This document shows, one piece after another, positions 8,045 to 15,471 of a stretch of DNA of 64,000 bases. The notes below the pieces were generated by a model. That model worked only from the letters and a program-made list of their open reading frames with translations. It was not told where the DNA came from and did not search any database. Each line of letters opens with the position of its first letter. The first letter of the stretch is position 1. This DNA comes from Streptomyces sp. NBC_01241 (lineage in GTDB: Bacteria > Actinomycetota > Actinomycetes > Streptomycetales > Streptomycetaceae), in the NCBI RefSeq assembly GCF_041435435.1, contig NZ_CP108494.1, forward strand, positions 5,490,501-5,554,500, given 5' to 3'. The translations under genes and the position numbers were made by a program.

Positions 8045-8578
8045 CTACTCGGCGAGCACGGCCTCGGCTTCGAGGGTCACGCCGACCGCCTGGATCACCG
8101 AAGCGATTTTGACGGCTTCCTGAATGATCTCACGGTCCACGCCCGCCTCGCGCAGCACCTGCTCGTGGGAGTCCAGGCACTGGCCGCAGCCGTTGATCGC
8201 GGAGACCGCGAGCGACCACAGCTCGAAGTCGGTCTTCTCCACGCCGGGGTTGCCGATGACATTCATCCGCAGGCCCGCACGGAGCGTCCCGTACTCGGGG
8301 TCCGACAGCAGGTGCCGGGTCCGGTAGAAGACGTTGTTCATCGCCATGATGGCGGCGGCCGACTTCGCGGCGGTGTACGCCTGGGCGGAGAGATTGGCCT
8401 TCGCCTCCGGCTCCAGCTCGCGCAGCACCTTCGGCGAGCGCGAGGCGATCGCGCAGGCGAGGACGGTGCCCCACAGCTGCTGCTGCGGGAGGTCGCTGTT
8501 CCCGATGACCGAACCGAGGTTCAGCTTCAGGTCCTTGGCGAAGTCCGGAACGGCGGCCTTCAGTTCGTCGAGTGCCAT
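8045..8578 (-). CDS. ahpD: alkyl hydroperoxide reductase AhpD
   Basis: A 177-residue member of the AhpD/carboxymuconolactone decarboxylase fold, the reductant partner of AhpC. The CGQC redox motif (Cys131, Cys134) with His138 and the conserved Glu119 matches the Mycobacterium AhpD active site (Glu118, Cys130, Cys133, His137). Together with lipoamide and dihydrolipoamide acyltransferase/dehydrogenase, AhpD returns electrons to oxidised AhpC. It lies 12 bp downstream of ahpC in the same orientation, so the two form an operon, presumably induced through OxyR. Confidence 0.96.
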   Translation of the reverse strand: MALDELKAAVPDFAKDLKLNLGSVIGNSDLPQQQLWGTVLACAIASRSPKVLRELEPEAKANLSAQAYTAAKSAAAIMAMNNVFYRTRHLLSDPEYGTLRAGLRMNVIGNPGVEKTDFELWSLAVSAINGCGQCLDSHEQVLREAGVDREIIQEAVKIASVIQAVGVTLEAEAVLAE

Positions 8579-8590
8579 GTCGCTGTCAGC

Positions 8591-9145
8591 TCACTCGCCC
8601 GAGAGGAGCGCGACCGGGTCGAGGGTGTTCTCGCCCTTGGTCCAGTTGCACGGGCACAGCTCGTCGGTCTGCAGGGCGTCGAGGACCCGGAGGACCTCCT
8701 TGGGGTTACGGCCCACGGAACCGGCGGTCACCATCGTGAACTGGATCTCGTTGTTCTGGTCGACGATGAAGACGGCGCGCTGGGCGAAGCCGTCCTCGCC
8801 CTCGATGCCGAGGTCACGCATGAGCTCGTGCTTCGAGTCGGCCATCATCGGGAAGGGCAGGTCGGTCAGGTCCGGGTGGTCCTTGCGCCAGGCGTGGTGC
8901 ACGAACTCGGAGTCACCGGAGAAGCCGAGGATCTGGGCGTCCCGGTCGGCGAACTCGTCGTTCAGCTTGCCGAAAGCGGCGATCTCGGTCGGGCACACGA
9001 AGGTGAAGTCCTTCGGCCACGCGAAGACGATCTTCCACTTGCCCTCGTAGGTCTTGTGGTTGATCTGCTCGAACTCCTTGCCGCTCTCCAGCGAAACACA
9101 AGCAGTCAGGTCGAACTCGGGGAACTTGTCACCGACAGTGAGCAC
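8591..9145 (-). CDS. ahpC: alkyl hydroperoxide reductase AhpC (2-Cys peroxiredoxin)
   Basis: A 184-residue peroxiredoxin that reduces H2O2, organic peroxides and peroxynitrite. The peroxidatic Cys51 sits in PKDFTFVCPTE, and the resolving cysteines are Cys163 and Cys165 (ELCPCNW). This is the three-Cys arrangement of actinobacterial AhpC, which is reduced by AhpD. The start is GTG at 9145 behind AAGGAGA. It is divergent from oxyR across 131 bp, the classical arrangement in Streptomyces. Confidence 0.97.
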   Translation of the reverse strand: MLTVGDKFPEFDLTACVSLESGKEFEQINHKTYEGKWKIVFAWPKDFTFVCPTEIAAFGKLNDEFADRDAQILGFSGDSEFVHHAWRKDHPDLTDLPFPMMADSKHELMRDLGIEGEDGFAQRAVFIVDQNNEIQFTMVTAGSVGRNPKEVLRVLDALQTDELCPCNWTKGENTLDPVALLSGE

Positions 9146-9276
9146 GCGCTCTCCTTGCAGCGTAGGAATTCCCTTTTACGGGAGTTCCTGGGGGTTGGAC
9201 GTTCTTCACTTTGACACAGAGCGCATTGATCGCGGAAATAGCTATACTTGGTCGTGATGATCGGAGGTGCCTATCA
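9146..9276. promoter_or_regulatory. ahpC-oxyR divergent promoter region, probable OxyR site
   Basis: 131 bp between the divergent starts. An 8-bp palindrome ATAGCTAT (9238-9245), inside GATCGCGGAAATAGCTATACTTGGTC, is the best candidate for a LysR-type (T-N11-A) OxyR box. In Streptomyces coelicolor OxyR is known to control ahpCD and its own gene from this interval. The exact footprint is inferred. Confidence 0.55.
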
Positions 9277-10236
9277 GTGGCGCAGAGTAATCAGGGTAGT
9301 CGGACCAAACAGCCCAGCCTGTCGCAGCTGCGTGCCTTCGTGGCCGTCGCCGAATATCTGCACTTCAGGGATGCGGCGGCAGCAATCGGGATGAGTCAGC
9401 CGGCACTCTCCGGAGCCGTTTCCGCGCTGGAGGAGGCACTGGGTGTCCAGCTCATCGAGCGTACGACGCGCAAGGTGCTGCTCTCGCCGGCCGGGGAACG
9501 GCTCGCGGTGCGGGCCAGGGTGGTGCTGGAGGCCGTCGGTGAACTGATGGAGGAGGCCGAGGCGGTCCGGGCGCCGTTCACCGGCGTGCTCCGGCTCGGC
9601 GTGATCCCGACCGTCGCGCCGTATCTGCTGCCGACCGTGCTGCGGCTCGTCCACGAGCGCTACCCGGAGCTCGACCTCCAGGTGCACGAGGAGCAGACCT
9701 CCTCGCTGCTGGAGGGGCTGGCCGCGGGAAGGCTGGACCTGCTCCTGCTCGCGGTGCCGCTCGGGGTGCCGGGGGTGAGCGAACTCCCGCTCTTCGACGA
9801 GGACTTCGTGCTCGTGATGGAACGGGACCACTGGCTGGGCGGGCGCACCGACATTCCGCGCGAGGCGCTGCGCGAGCTGCCGCTGCTGCTGCTCGACGAG
9901 GGCCACTGCCTGCGCGACCAGGCGCTCGACATTTGCCGGGAGGCGGGGCGTACGGAGGGCGCACCGGTCACCACGACCGCCGCCGGGCTCTCGACGCTGG
10001 TGCAGCTGGTGGCCGGCGGGCTCGGGGTGACGTTGCTGCCGCGTACCGCGGTGACGGTCGAGACCGCCCGCAACGACGCGCTGGTCACCGGGTACTTCGG
10101 GGAGCCCGCACCGTCGCGGCGGGTGGCGCTGGCGATGCGGGCGGGGGCGGCGCGGCGCGAGGAGTTCGAGGAGTTCGCGGCGGCGCTGCGGGAGGCGATG
10201 AGGGTGCTGCCGGTACGGGTGACGGGGAAGGCGTGA
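9277..10236 (+). CDS. oxyR: hydrogen peroxide-sensing LysR-type regulator OxyR
   Basis: 319 residues. The start is GTG at 9277 with RBS CGGAGGT (9262-9268). The N-terminal winged helix-turn-helix is LSQLRAFVAVAEYLHFRDAAAAIGMSQPALS (residues 15-45), followed by the linker helix and a periplasmic-binding-like sensor domain. The two sensor cysteines are Cys211 (EGHC) and Cys220 (LDIC). Their nine-residue spacing equals Cys199/Cys208 of E. coli OxyR, and they form the peroxide-induced disulfide. It activates the adjacent divergent ahpCD operon. Confidence 0.95.
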   Translation: MAQSNQGSRTKQPSLSQLRAFVAVAEYLHFRDAAAAIGMSQPALSGAVSALEEALGVQLIERTTRKVLLSPAGERLAVRARVVLEAVGELMEEAEAVRAPFTGVLRLGVIPTVAPYLLPTVLRLVHERYPELDLQVHEEQTSSLLEGLAAGRLDLLLLAVPLGVPGVSELPLFDEDFVLVMERDHWLGGRTDIPREALRELPLLLLDEGHCLRDQALDICREAGRTEGAPVTTTAAGLSTLVQLVAGGLGVTLLPRTAVTVETARNDALVTGYFGEPAPSRRVALAMRAGAARREEFEEFAAALREAMRVLPVRVTGKA

Positions 10237-10266
10237 GGGTGCGGTCCCCCCGGGGGGACCGCACCC
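10237..10266. terminator. terminator between oxyR and the ABC permease gene
   Basis: GGGTGCGGTCCCCCC (10237-10251) is followed directly by its exact reverse complement (10252-10266). The perfect 15-bp palindrome sits between two convergent genes. Confidence 0.8.
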
Positions 10267-10284
10267 CTTGCGGCTACCGCGCCG

Positions 10285-12696
10285 TCACTCGGTGCGCAGG
10301 CCGTCCGGGCGCATCATGCGCCACAGGGGCGGCAGCGACAGCAGGGTGACGAGCAGGATCAGGGCCGCGCCCGCCCCCACCATCGGCAGGAACAGCCACC
10401 ACTTGGTCACCTCCTTGGCGATCATCCAGATCATCGCCGCGCCCAGGCCGAGGCCGCCCGCGACCGCGACCACCAGGCCGATGACCACGGGCACGGCGGT
10501 CTGCCAGAGGACCGACCAGCCGAGCGTGGTCCGCCGGGTGCCGAAGGCGACCAGGACCGAGAGCAGGCGCTTGCGCTCGCGCAGCTGCTCCAGTTGCGAG
10601 ACCAGCATGGCCACGGCGATCAGCAGCAGGGTCGCGGTCGCGCCGACCCGGAGGCCGGACTGCACGCTGGCGTACTGCCGGTCGCGGGCGACCGACGTCA
10701 TGGTGACGATCCGCATCCCCCGGTCAAGCTCGGCCGCCGTGTTCCGTACGTACTCGGCGACGTCCTCGACGCTCTGGTCCACCTGGATCTGCGCGTTGGT
10801 CTGCGCGTGCAGCAGGGTCCTCGGGTCGATCGCACCGACGGTCGCCACGATGCCCCAGTGGTCCTTGCCCATCGGGTCGCTGCGGGCGACGACGGTCGGA
10901 GCGTCGGCGGGCAGGGTCCACAGCTTCGACTTCCCGCCGGTTTCCGACCCCGCCTGATAGTTGAGTTCGACCGGCTTGCCCTTGCGGGCCGTCTGGTCCA
11001 CCCAGTCGGACATCTCCTTGTCGTTCGGGGGATGGACGACGAACACATCGCCCTCCTTGCAGGAGTCGACCCGGGCTATCTCGCGCACGGTGGCGCAGTC
11101 CCCGACGGTCAGCGAGGTGGTGGGCTGGACGTCGTCGCCCTTGTACTTGCCCGGCTTGACGACGTACGTCTCGACCATCCCGATCACTCCGGTCACGCCC
11201 TTGGTGGCGCGGAACTTCCTGATGGTCTCGGCGGCCGCGTCACCCGTGACGGTTTCGGAGTACGTGTAAAACTGGGCGCGCCTCGTGTCCTGCCCCGTCA
11301 TCAGGGTGAACTCGTCGCCCACCGCGGCGAACAGCATCTGCAGCGCCACCGCACCGGCGACCGCGACCGTGATGCCGCTGACCGCGCGGGAGGCCGCCCC
11401 GCTGCTCAGCTGGAGCCTGCGGGTGGCCAGCTGCCAGGGCACCGGGCCGCCGCGCAGCCGGTTCACGCACGCCTCGACCAGCCAGGGCAGCAGCAGCGCG
11501 AGCCCGAACAGGACCAGTACGGCGCCACCCGCGATCGGATACGGATCGACCTCGGACTCCGGGCCGACCTTGCCGGTCAGCCCGAGCACCGCCAGTCCGG
11601 CGACCGGCACCAGCAGCCGCCACCAGAGCCGGCGCCCGCGGTCGCGGCCGTTGCGTACGACGCCGAGCGGTTCGATCACCACGGAACGCAGGGCGGCGAG
11701 CGTGACGAGCACCGCCGCCACCGGAACCGCGACGGCGATCAGCGCCGCCGGCCAGGGTGCGGGGACCAGGTCCGCCGGGAAGGCGCTGACGTCCCACACC
11801 TCGACGTAGGCCATGAGCTGACGCCCCGCCAGGAAGAAAACGAGGCCGAACAGCAGGCCGAGCACCGCTCCGAAGAGCGCCTCGCCGGCCGCGATCCGGC
11901 GGGTCGTCCGGATGTCCGCACCGACCAGACGCAGCGCGGCGAGCCGGCGGTCGCGGCGGTCGCCGCCGAACCGCACGGCCGTCGCGATGAAGATCGCGAC
12001 CGGCGCCAGCAGCACGACGCAGATCATGATGACCAGAACGATGAGGATCGGCGACATGGGCTCGGGCGGGCCCGGGTCGCCGTAACCGGCGATCCGGTGA
12101 CCGCCGTTGGCGGGGGTCAGGGTGTCGCTGCCCATGTAGAAGAGCAGCTCGCCCGGGGCGATCAGGCCCGCGTCGCCGATCGTGCCGGTGATCCGGTGCG
12201 ACAGCCGCTCCCTGAGCAGGCTGCCTTCGGGGGAGGCCAGCAGTTCCTTCAGGGCGGGGGAGACCACCATCTCGTCCGCACCGGGGAAGCGTCCGACGCC
12301 CGGCGGGACGACCGGATGCGTACCGTCCGCACGCATCAGGTAGCCCCCGATGGTGCGGCCGCGGTATTCGGTCTCCGCGTTGATCCGCAGCACCGAGGTG
12401 TCCGACTTCTTGGCCGCGGTGTCGGGCGAATCGGATACCGCGGTCTCGGAGCGGGCCTGGTCGCGCGCGGAGCGCTGGTCGAGCATGTGCGGTACGGACG
12501 CGGCGACGAGCAGCAGTGTCACGCCGAGGCCGACACCGACGGCGGTCAGCAGCGTGCGGATCCAGCCCTCGCGCCCGCCGGAGGAGGCGAACCGGACGCC
12601 CAGGGCGAGGTCGCGCAGCAGGGCGGTGAAGCCGGTGGGTCCGGTGGGGCGGGGCGCTGCCTGGGCCGGGGCGTTCTTGTGGTCGAGCAGCGTCAT
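10285..12696 (-). CDS. ABC transporter permease, FtsX/MacB-like
   Basis: An 803-residue integral membrane protein with two FtsX-type permease modules. There is an N-terminal membrane segment (about 45-65), a large extracytoplasmic domain, and a first cluster of three helices (about 220-330, e.g. ILIVLVIMICVVLLAPVAIFIA). Two central helices and a second extracytoplasmic domain follow, then a last FtsX helix cluster near the C-terminus (ATLLLIAVAMLVSQLEQLRERKRLLSVLVAFG), which is the typical coupling motif. Its ATG overlaps the TGA of the ATPase gene (ATGA), so the two are translationally coupled. It is likely a MacB/LolCDE-like mechanotransmission exporter for a drug, lipid or peptide; the substrate is unknown. 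Confidence 0.9.
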   Translation of the reverse strand: MTLLDHKNAPAQAAPRPTGPTGFTALLRDLALGVRFASSGGREGWIRTLLTAVGVGLGVTLLLVAASVPHMLDQRSARDQARSETAVSDSPDTAAKKSDTSVLRINAETEYRGRTIGGYLMRADGTHPVVPPGVGRFPGADEMVVSPALKELLASPEGSLLRERLSHRITGTIGDAGLIAPGELLFYMGSDTLTPANGGHRIAGYGDPGPPEPMSPILIVLVIMICVVLLAPVAIFIATAVRFGGDRRDRRLAALRLVGADIRTTRRIAAGEALFGAVLGLLFGLVFFLAGRQLMAYVEVWDVSAFPADLVPAPWPAALIAVAVPVAAVLVTLAALRSVVIEPLGVVRNGRDRGRRLWWRLLVPVAGLAVLGLTGKVGPESEVDPYPIAGGAVLVLFGLALLLPWLVEACVNRLRGGPVPWQLATRRLQLSSGAASRAVSGITVAVAGAVALQMLFAAVGDEFTLMTGQDTRRAQFYTYSETVTGDAAAETIRKFRATKGVTGVIGMVETYVVKPGKYKGDDVQPTTSLTVGDCATVREIARVDSCKEGDVFVVHPPNDKEMSDWVDQTARKGKPVELNYQAGSETGGKSKLWTLPADAPTVVARSDPMGKDHWGIVATVGAIDPRTLLHAQTNAQIQVDQSVEDVAEYVRNTAAELDRGMRIVTMTSVARDRQYASVQSGLRVGATATLLLIAVAMLVSQLEQLRERKRLLSVLVAFGTRRTTLGWSVLWQTAVPVVIGLVVAVAGGLGLGAAMIWMIAKEVTKWWLFLPMVGAGAALILLVTLLSLPPLWRMMRPDGLRTE

Positions 12697-13379
12697 AGCG
12701 CGTGCTCCAGGTCACGGGCCCGGCCGTCGCGCACGGTGACGTCGCGGTCGGAGTACGCGGCGACCCGGGCCTCGTGGGTCACCAGGACCACGGCGACATG
12801 GGTGGACCTGGCCGCCTCGGTGAGCAGTTCCATGACCCGCTCACCGTTGAGGGAGTCCAGGGCGCCGGTCGGCTCGTCGGCGAAGATCACCTTCGGGGAG
12901 GCGGCCAGCGCACGGGCCACCGCGACCCGCTGGCCCTGGCCGCCGGAGACCTCGCCGGGGCGTTTGGCGGCGACGTTGTCGACCTCCAGCCGCTCCAGCC
13001 AGTGGCGGGCGGTGGCTTCGGCGGCCTTGCGCTTCGTGCCGCTCAGCCGGAGCGGCAGGGCGACGTTCTCCACGCACGTCAGCTCAGGGACGAGCTGGCC
13101 GAACTGGAAGACGAAGCCGAACTCGGTGCGGCGCAGGGCGCTGCGTTCGGCGTCGGACATTGCGGAGAGCTCGCGGCCCGCGTAGGTGATCGTGCCCCTG
13201 TCGGGGGTGACGATTCCGGCGAGGCAGTGCAGCAGGGTCGACTTGCCGGAGCCGGACGGACCCATCACGGCGACGACCTCGCCGGGGTGGATGGAGAGCG
13301 AGGCGCCGTCGAGCGCGGGCGTCGCCCCGTACGACTTGTACAGGCTGTCGGCGACGAGGAGGGAGCCGGCGGGGGTCAT
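12693..13379 (-). CDS. ABC transporter ATP-binding protein, MacB/LolD type
   Basis: A 228-residue nucleotide-binding subunit. Walker A is GPSGSGKST (40-48), the Q-loop is FVFQFGQLVPELT, the signature is VSGGQGQRVAVARAL (144-158), Walker B is VIFADEP (164-170), and the H-loop is in VTHE. The start ATG at 13379 overlaps the padR stop by 4 bp; a longer reading frame upstream is a shadow. It couples ATP hydrolysis to the FtsX-like permease encoded next. The order padR-ATPase-permease suggests a regulated efflux or stress-response exporter. Confidence 0.95.
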   Translation of the reverse strand: MTPAGSLLVADSLYKSYGATPALDGASLSIHPGEVVAVMGPSGSGKSTLLHCLAGIVTPDRGTITYAGRELSAMSDAERSALRRTEFGFVFQFGQLVPELTCVENVALPLRLSGTKRKAAEATARHWLERLEVDNVAAKRPGEVSGGQGQRVAVARALAASPKVIFADEPTGALDSLNGERVMELLTEAARSTHVAVVLVTHEARVAAYSDRDVTVRDGRARDLEHAL

Positions 13380-13900
13380 GCGCGCACCTCCGCGGCGAGC
13401 CGGTCCAGCCGGGCGGCGGTCAGTTCCAGCCAGCGCAGATCGGCTTCGAGGTGGAAGAGCGCGTGGTCGCAGATCAGCTGATCGGCGAGGTCGCCCTTGC
13501 GCTTGCGGGCGGTGAGGATGCGCATGAGACGCAGGTGCTCGGCGCGCTGGGTGTCCAGCAGGGCCTCGGCGCTGCGGCCGGTGAGCAGGGCGAGGACGAC
13601 CTTCGTGTAGAGCGTCGACTGGAGGTACGGCTCGGGCTTCTCCGGCTGCGCGAGCCAGGTGCCGACATCGGTGATGCCCGCCTCGGTGATGGCGTACCGC
13701 TTGCGTTCGGGGCCGCCCCCGCTCTCGACGCCATCGACCTCGACGAGGCCGTTCTTGAGGAGCCGGGACATCGTCGAGTAGACCTGCCCGTAGTGCAGGG
13801 GGCGGTCGTGGCCGAACCTCTCGTCGAAGGCGCGCTTGAGGTCGTAGCCGTGGCAGGGGCCGGACTCCAGGAGCCCGAGCAAGGTGTGGCCGATAGACAT
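13376..13900 (-). CDS. PadR family transcriptional regulator
   Basis: 174 residues. The start chosen is ATG at 13900 (MSIGHTLLGLLESGPCHGYDLKRAF), which matches the usual PadR beginning; a GTG at 13909 is also in frame. The N-terminal winged helix (residues 1-80) includes HYGQVYSTMSRLLKNGLVE and RKRYAITEAG, and the C-terminal helical region serves dimerisation. It is the first gene of the padR-ATPase-permease operon and overlaps the ATPase gene by 4 bp. It most likely represses its own operon from the adjacent palindrome and is released by a ligand that the transporter exports. Confidence 0.93.
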   Translation of the reverse strand: MSIGHTLLGLLESGPCHGYDLKRAFDERFGHDRPLHYGQVYSTMSRLLKNGLVEVDGVESGGGPERKRYAITEAGITDVGTWLAQPEKPEPYLQSTLYTKVVLALLTGRSAEALLDTQRAEHLRLMRILTARKRKGDLADQLICDHALFHLEADLRWLELTAARLDRLAAEVRA

Positions 13901-13910
13901 GCACAGCACT

Positions 13911-13940
13911 GTACATGGTGTGTATACATCGCGTGTATAC
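13911..13940. promoter_or_regulatory. PadR operator
   Basis: GTATACA-TCGCG-TGTATAC (13922-13940) is a perfect 7-5-7 palindrome. An overlapping half-site, TGTACATGGTGTGTATACA, extends it toward the gene. It lies 10-40 bp upstream of padR and is AT-rich compared with its surroundings, as expected for an autoregulatory site covering the promoter. Confidence 0.75.
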
Positions 13941-14002
13941 CGGCGGCCCCGGAGCCGGGCTCCGGAGCCCGATCCCGGACCCGATCCCCGGACCCCCGGT
14001 CC

Positions 14003-14248
14003 TCAATCCTCGGAAGGGCCCGGTCCGTCCTTCGGGGGGCGTCCCCGGCGCGGGATCGGGCGGGCCGCGCCCGGCAGGCGGCCCGCCTCCGCCAGCGCCC
14101 TGCGCAGCAGGAACTCGATCTGGGCGTTCGCGCTGCGCAGCTCGTCGGCGGCCCAGCGGGCCAGTGCGTCGTGCACCGCGGGGTCCAGCCGCAGCAGCAT
14201 CTGCTTGCGCTGCGGCGACGGCCTGCGCCCGGGGGTCTCTTCCGTCAC
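14003..14248 (-). CDS. small ribbon-helix-helix-like DNA-binding protein
   Basis: 81 residues. The GTG start lies 10 bp downstream of the SPFH gene, so the two form an operon. The core QMLLRLDPAVHDALARWAADELRSANAQIEFLLRRALAEAGR has the beta-strand followed by two helices of Arc/MetJ-type ribbon-helix-helix proteins (residues 15-57). A basic Pro/Arg tail follows. It may bind DNA as a dimer and regulate the SPFH gene; I do not know a characterised homologue. Confidence 0.8.
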   Translation of the reverse strand: MTEETPGRRPSPQRKQMLLRLDPAVHDALARWAADELRSANAQIEFLLRRALAEAGRLPGAARPIPRRGRPPKDGPGPSED

Positions 14249-14258
14249 TGGTCTTCCG

Positions 14259-15230
14259 TCACTGGTAGAGACTGCCCGTATTGAGGACCGGCTGCGCCGC
14301 GCGGTCGCCGCACAGCACCACCATCAGATTGCTGACCATGGCCGCCTTCCGCTCCGAGTCCAGCTCGACGATGTCCTGCTCGGCGATCCGGGTCAGCGCC
14401 ATCTCGACCATGCCGACCGCGCCCTCGACGATCTGCTGCCGGGCCGCGACCACCGCGCCGGCCTGCTGGCGCTGGAGCATCGCGGAGGCGATCTCGGGCG
14501 CGTACGCGAGATGACTGAAGCGCGATTCGATGATCCGCACACCGGCGGCCTGCACCCGGGCGGTGAGTTCCACGGCCAGCTTCTCGGTGATCTCCTCCGC
14601 GTTGCCGCGCAGTGAGAGGCCGCCCTCCTCGTGGGCGTCGTACGGGTACTCGATCGCGATGTGCCGGACGGCCGCCTCGGTCTGGGTGGCGACGAACTCC
14701 AGGAAGTCGTCGACCTCGAAGAGCGCCTGCGCGGTGTCCTCGACCTTCCAGACGACGATCGCGGCGAGCTCGATCGGGTTGCCGTAGGCGTCATTGACCT
14801 TCAGGACCGCGGTCTCGTGGTTGCGGACCCGGGTGGAGATCTTCCGGCTGCTGGTGAGCGGATTGATCCAGCGCAGCCCGTCGGTACGGATCGTGCCGAC
14901 GTACCGGCCGAAGAGCTGTATCACCCGTGCCTCGCCCGGTGCGACCATCTTCACACCCGTCATGCAGAAGAACGAGGCGATGGTGAGCAGGATCCCGAAG
15001 ATGCAGACCGGGACACCCACCCCGTTGTTCCCGTTCGAGCCGACGACGCCGCCGACGATGGCCAGACCGATGCCGGCGATCACCCCGATCACGGTCAGCA
15101 GCAGGCCGACGCCGCCGGGGATGCTGTGCGCCGTCACCTCTCTCACCTGCGGTTCGGGCATCTGTGGTGCGTCGGGTGCGAGGTCGGCGGTCAGGGTGGA
15201 CGCGGTGTACGGATTGCCTTGGTCGGGCAT
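14259..15230 (-). CDS. SPFH domain (stomatin/flotillin-like) membrane protein
   Basis: 323 residues. After an N-terminal cytoplasmic segment, two hydrophobic helices (about 38-62 and 72-92, GVGLLLTVIGVIAGIGLAIVGG and the next) anchor the protein. A Band-7/SPFH domain follows (about 95-290): VAPGEARVIQLFGRYVGTIRTDGLRWINPL, then the coiled-coil portion TEKLAVELTARVQAAGVRIIESRFSHLAYAPEIASAMLQRQQA. SPFH proteins form membrane microdomain scaffolds. It is divergent from the penicillin-binding protein gene and cotranscribed with the ribbon-helix-helix gene. Confidence 0.92.
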   Translation of the reverse strand: MPDQGNPYTASTLTADLAPDAPQMPEPQVREVTAHSIPGGVGLLLTVIGVIAGIGLAIVGGVVGSNGNNGVGVPVCIFGILLTIASFFCMTGVKMVAPGEARVIQLFGRYVGTIRTDGLRWINPLTSSRKISTRVRNHETAVLKVNDAYGNPIELAAIVVWKVEDTAQALFEVDDFLEFVATQTEAAVRHIAIEYPYDAHEEGGLSLRGNAEEITEKLAVELTARVQAAGVRIIESRFSHLAYAPEIASAMLQRQQAGAVVAARQQIVEGAVGMVEMALTRIAEQDIVELDSERKAAMVSNLMVVLCGDRAAQPVLNTGSLYQ

Positions 15231-15286
15231 GGAATCCCCCGTTTCGAAAGGCCGGCCGTAGCCGGCGGAGACTACTCGGTGCTAGC

Positions 15287-15302
15287 AATGTGATTACACA
15301 TT
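15287..15302. promoter_or_regulatory. palindrome between SPFH and PBP genes
   Basis: AATGTG-ATTA-CACATT is a perfect 6-4-6 inverted repeat in an unusually AT-rich stretch, 57 bp upstream of the SPFH start and 170 bp upstream of the PBP start. It is plausibly an operator, for example for the ribbon-helix-helix protein of the SPFH operon; this is an inference from position and symmetry. Confidence 0.45.
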
Positions 15303-15471
15303 ACCGGGATTCGCAACCCTGAGCGCCTCTCATGAGTCGGTTCCCTAGAGAACGGGTGCTGATTGTCACGTCCGGAAAAGACCGCATCGCTTGCATTTTG
15401 TCCTTGCCGACGGTGTTAGCTGGCTGGGCTGAGCTGATCTGGTCGAGCAGAGAATCGGGAGCAACACAGAG

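Noticed and set aside
12693..14006. 437-residue version of the ABC ATPase
   Set aside because: The upstream 209 codons overlap padR in another frame and are a shadow; ATG 13379 is the family start.
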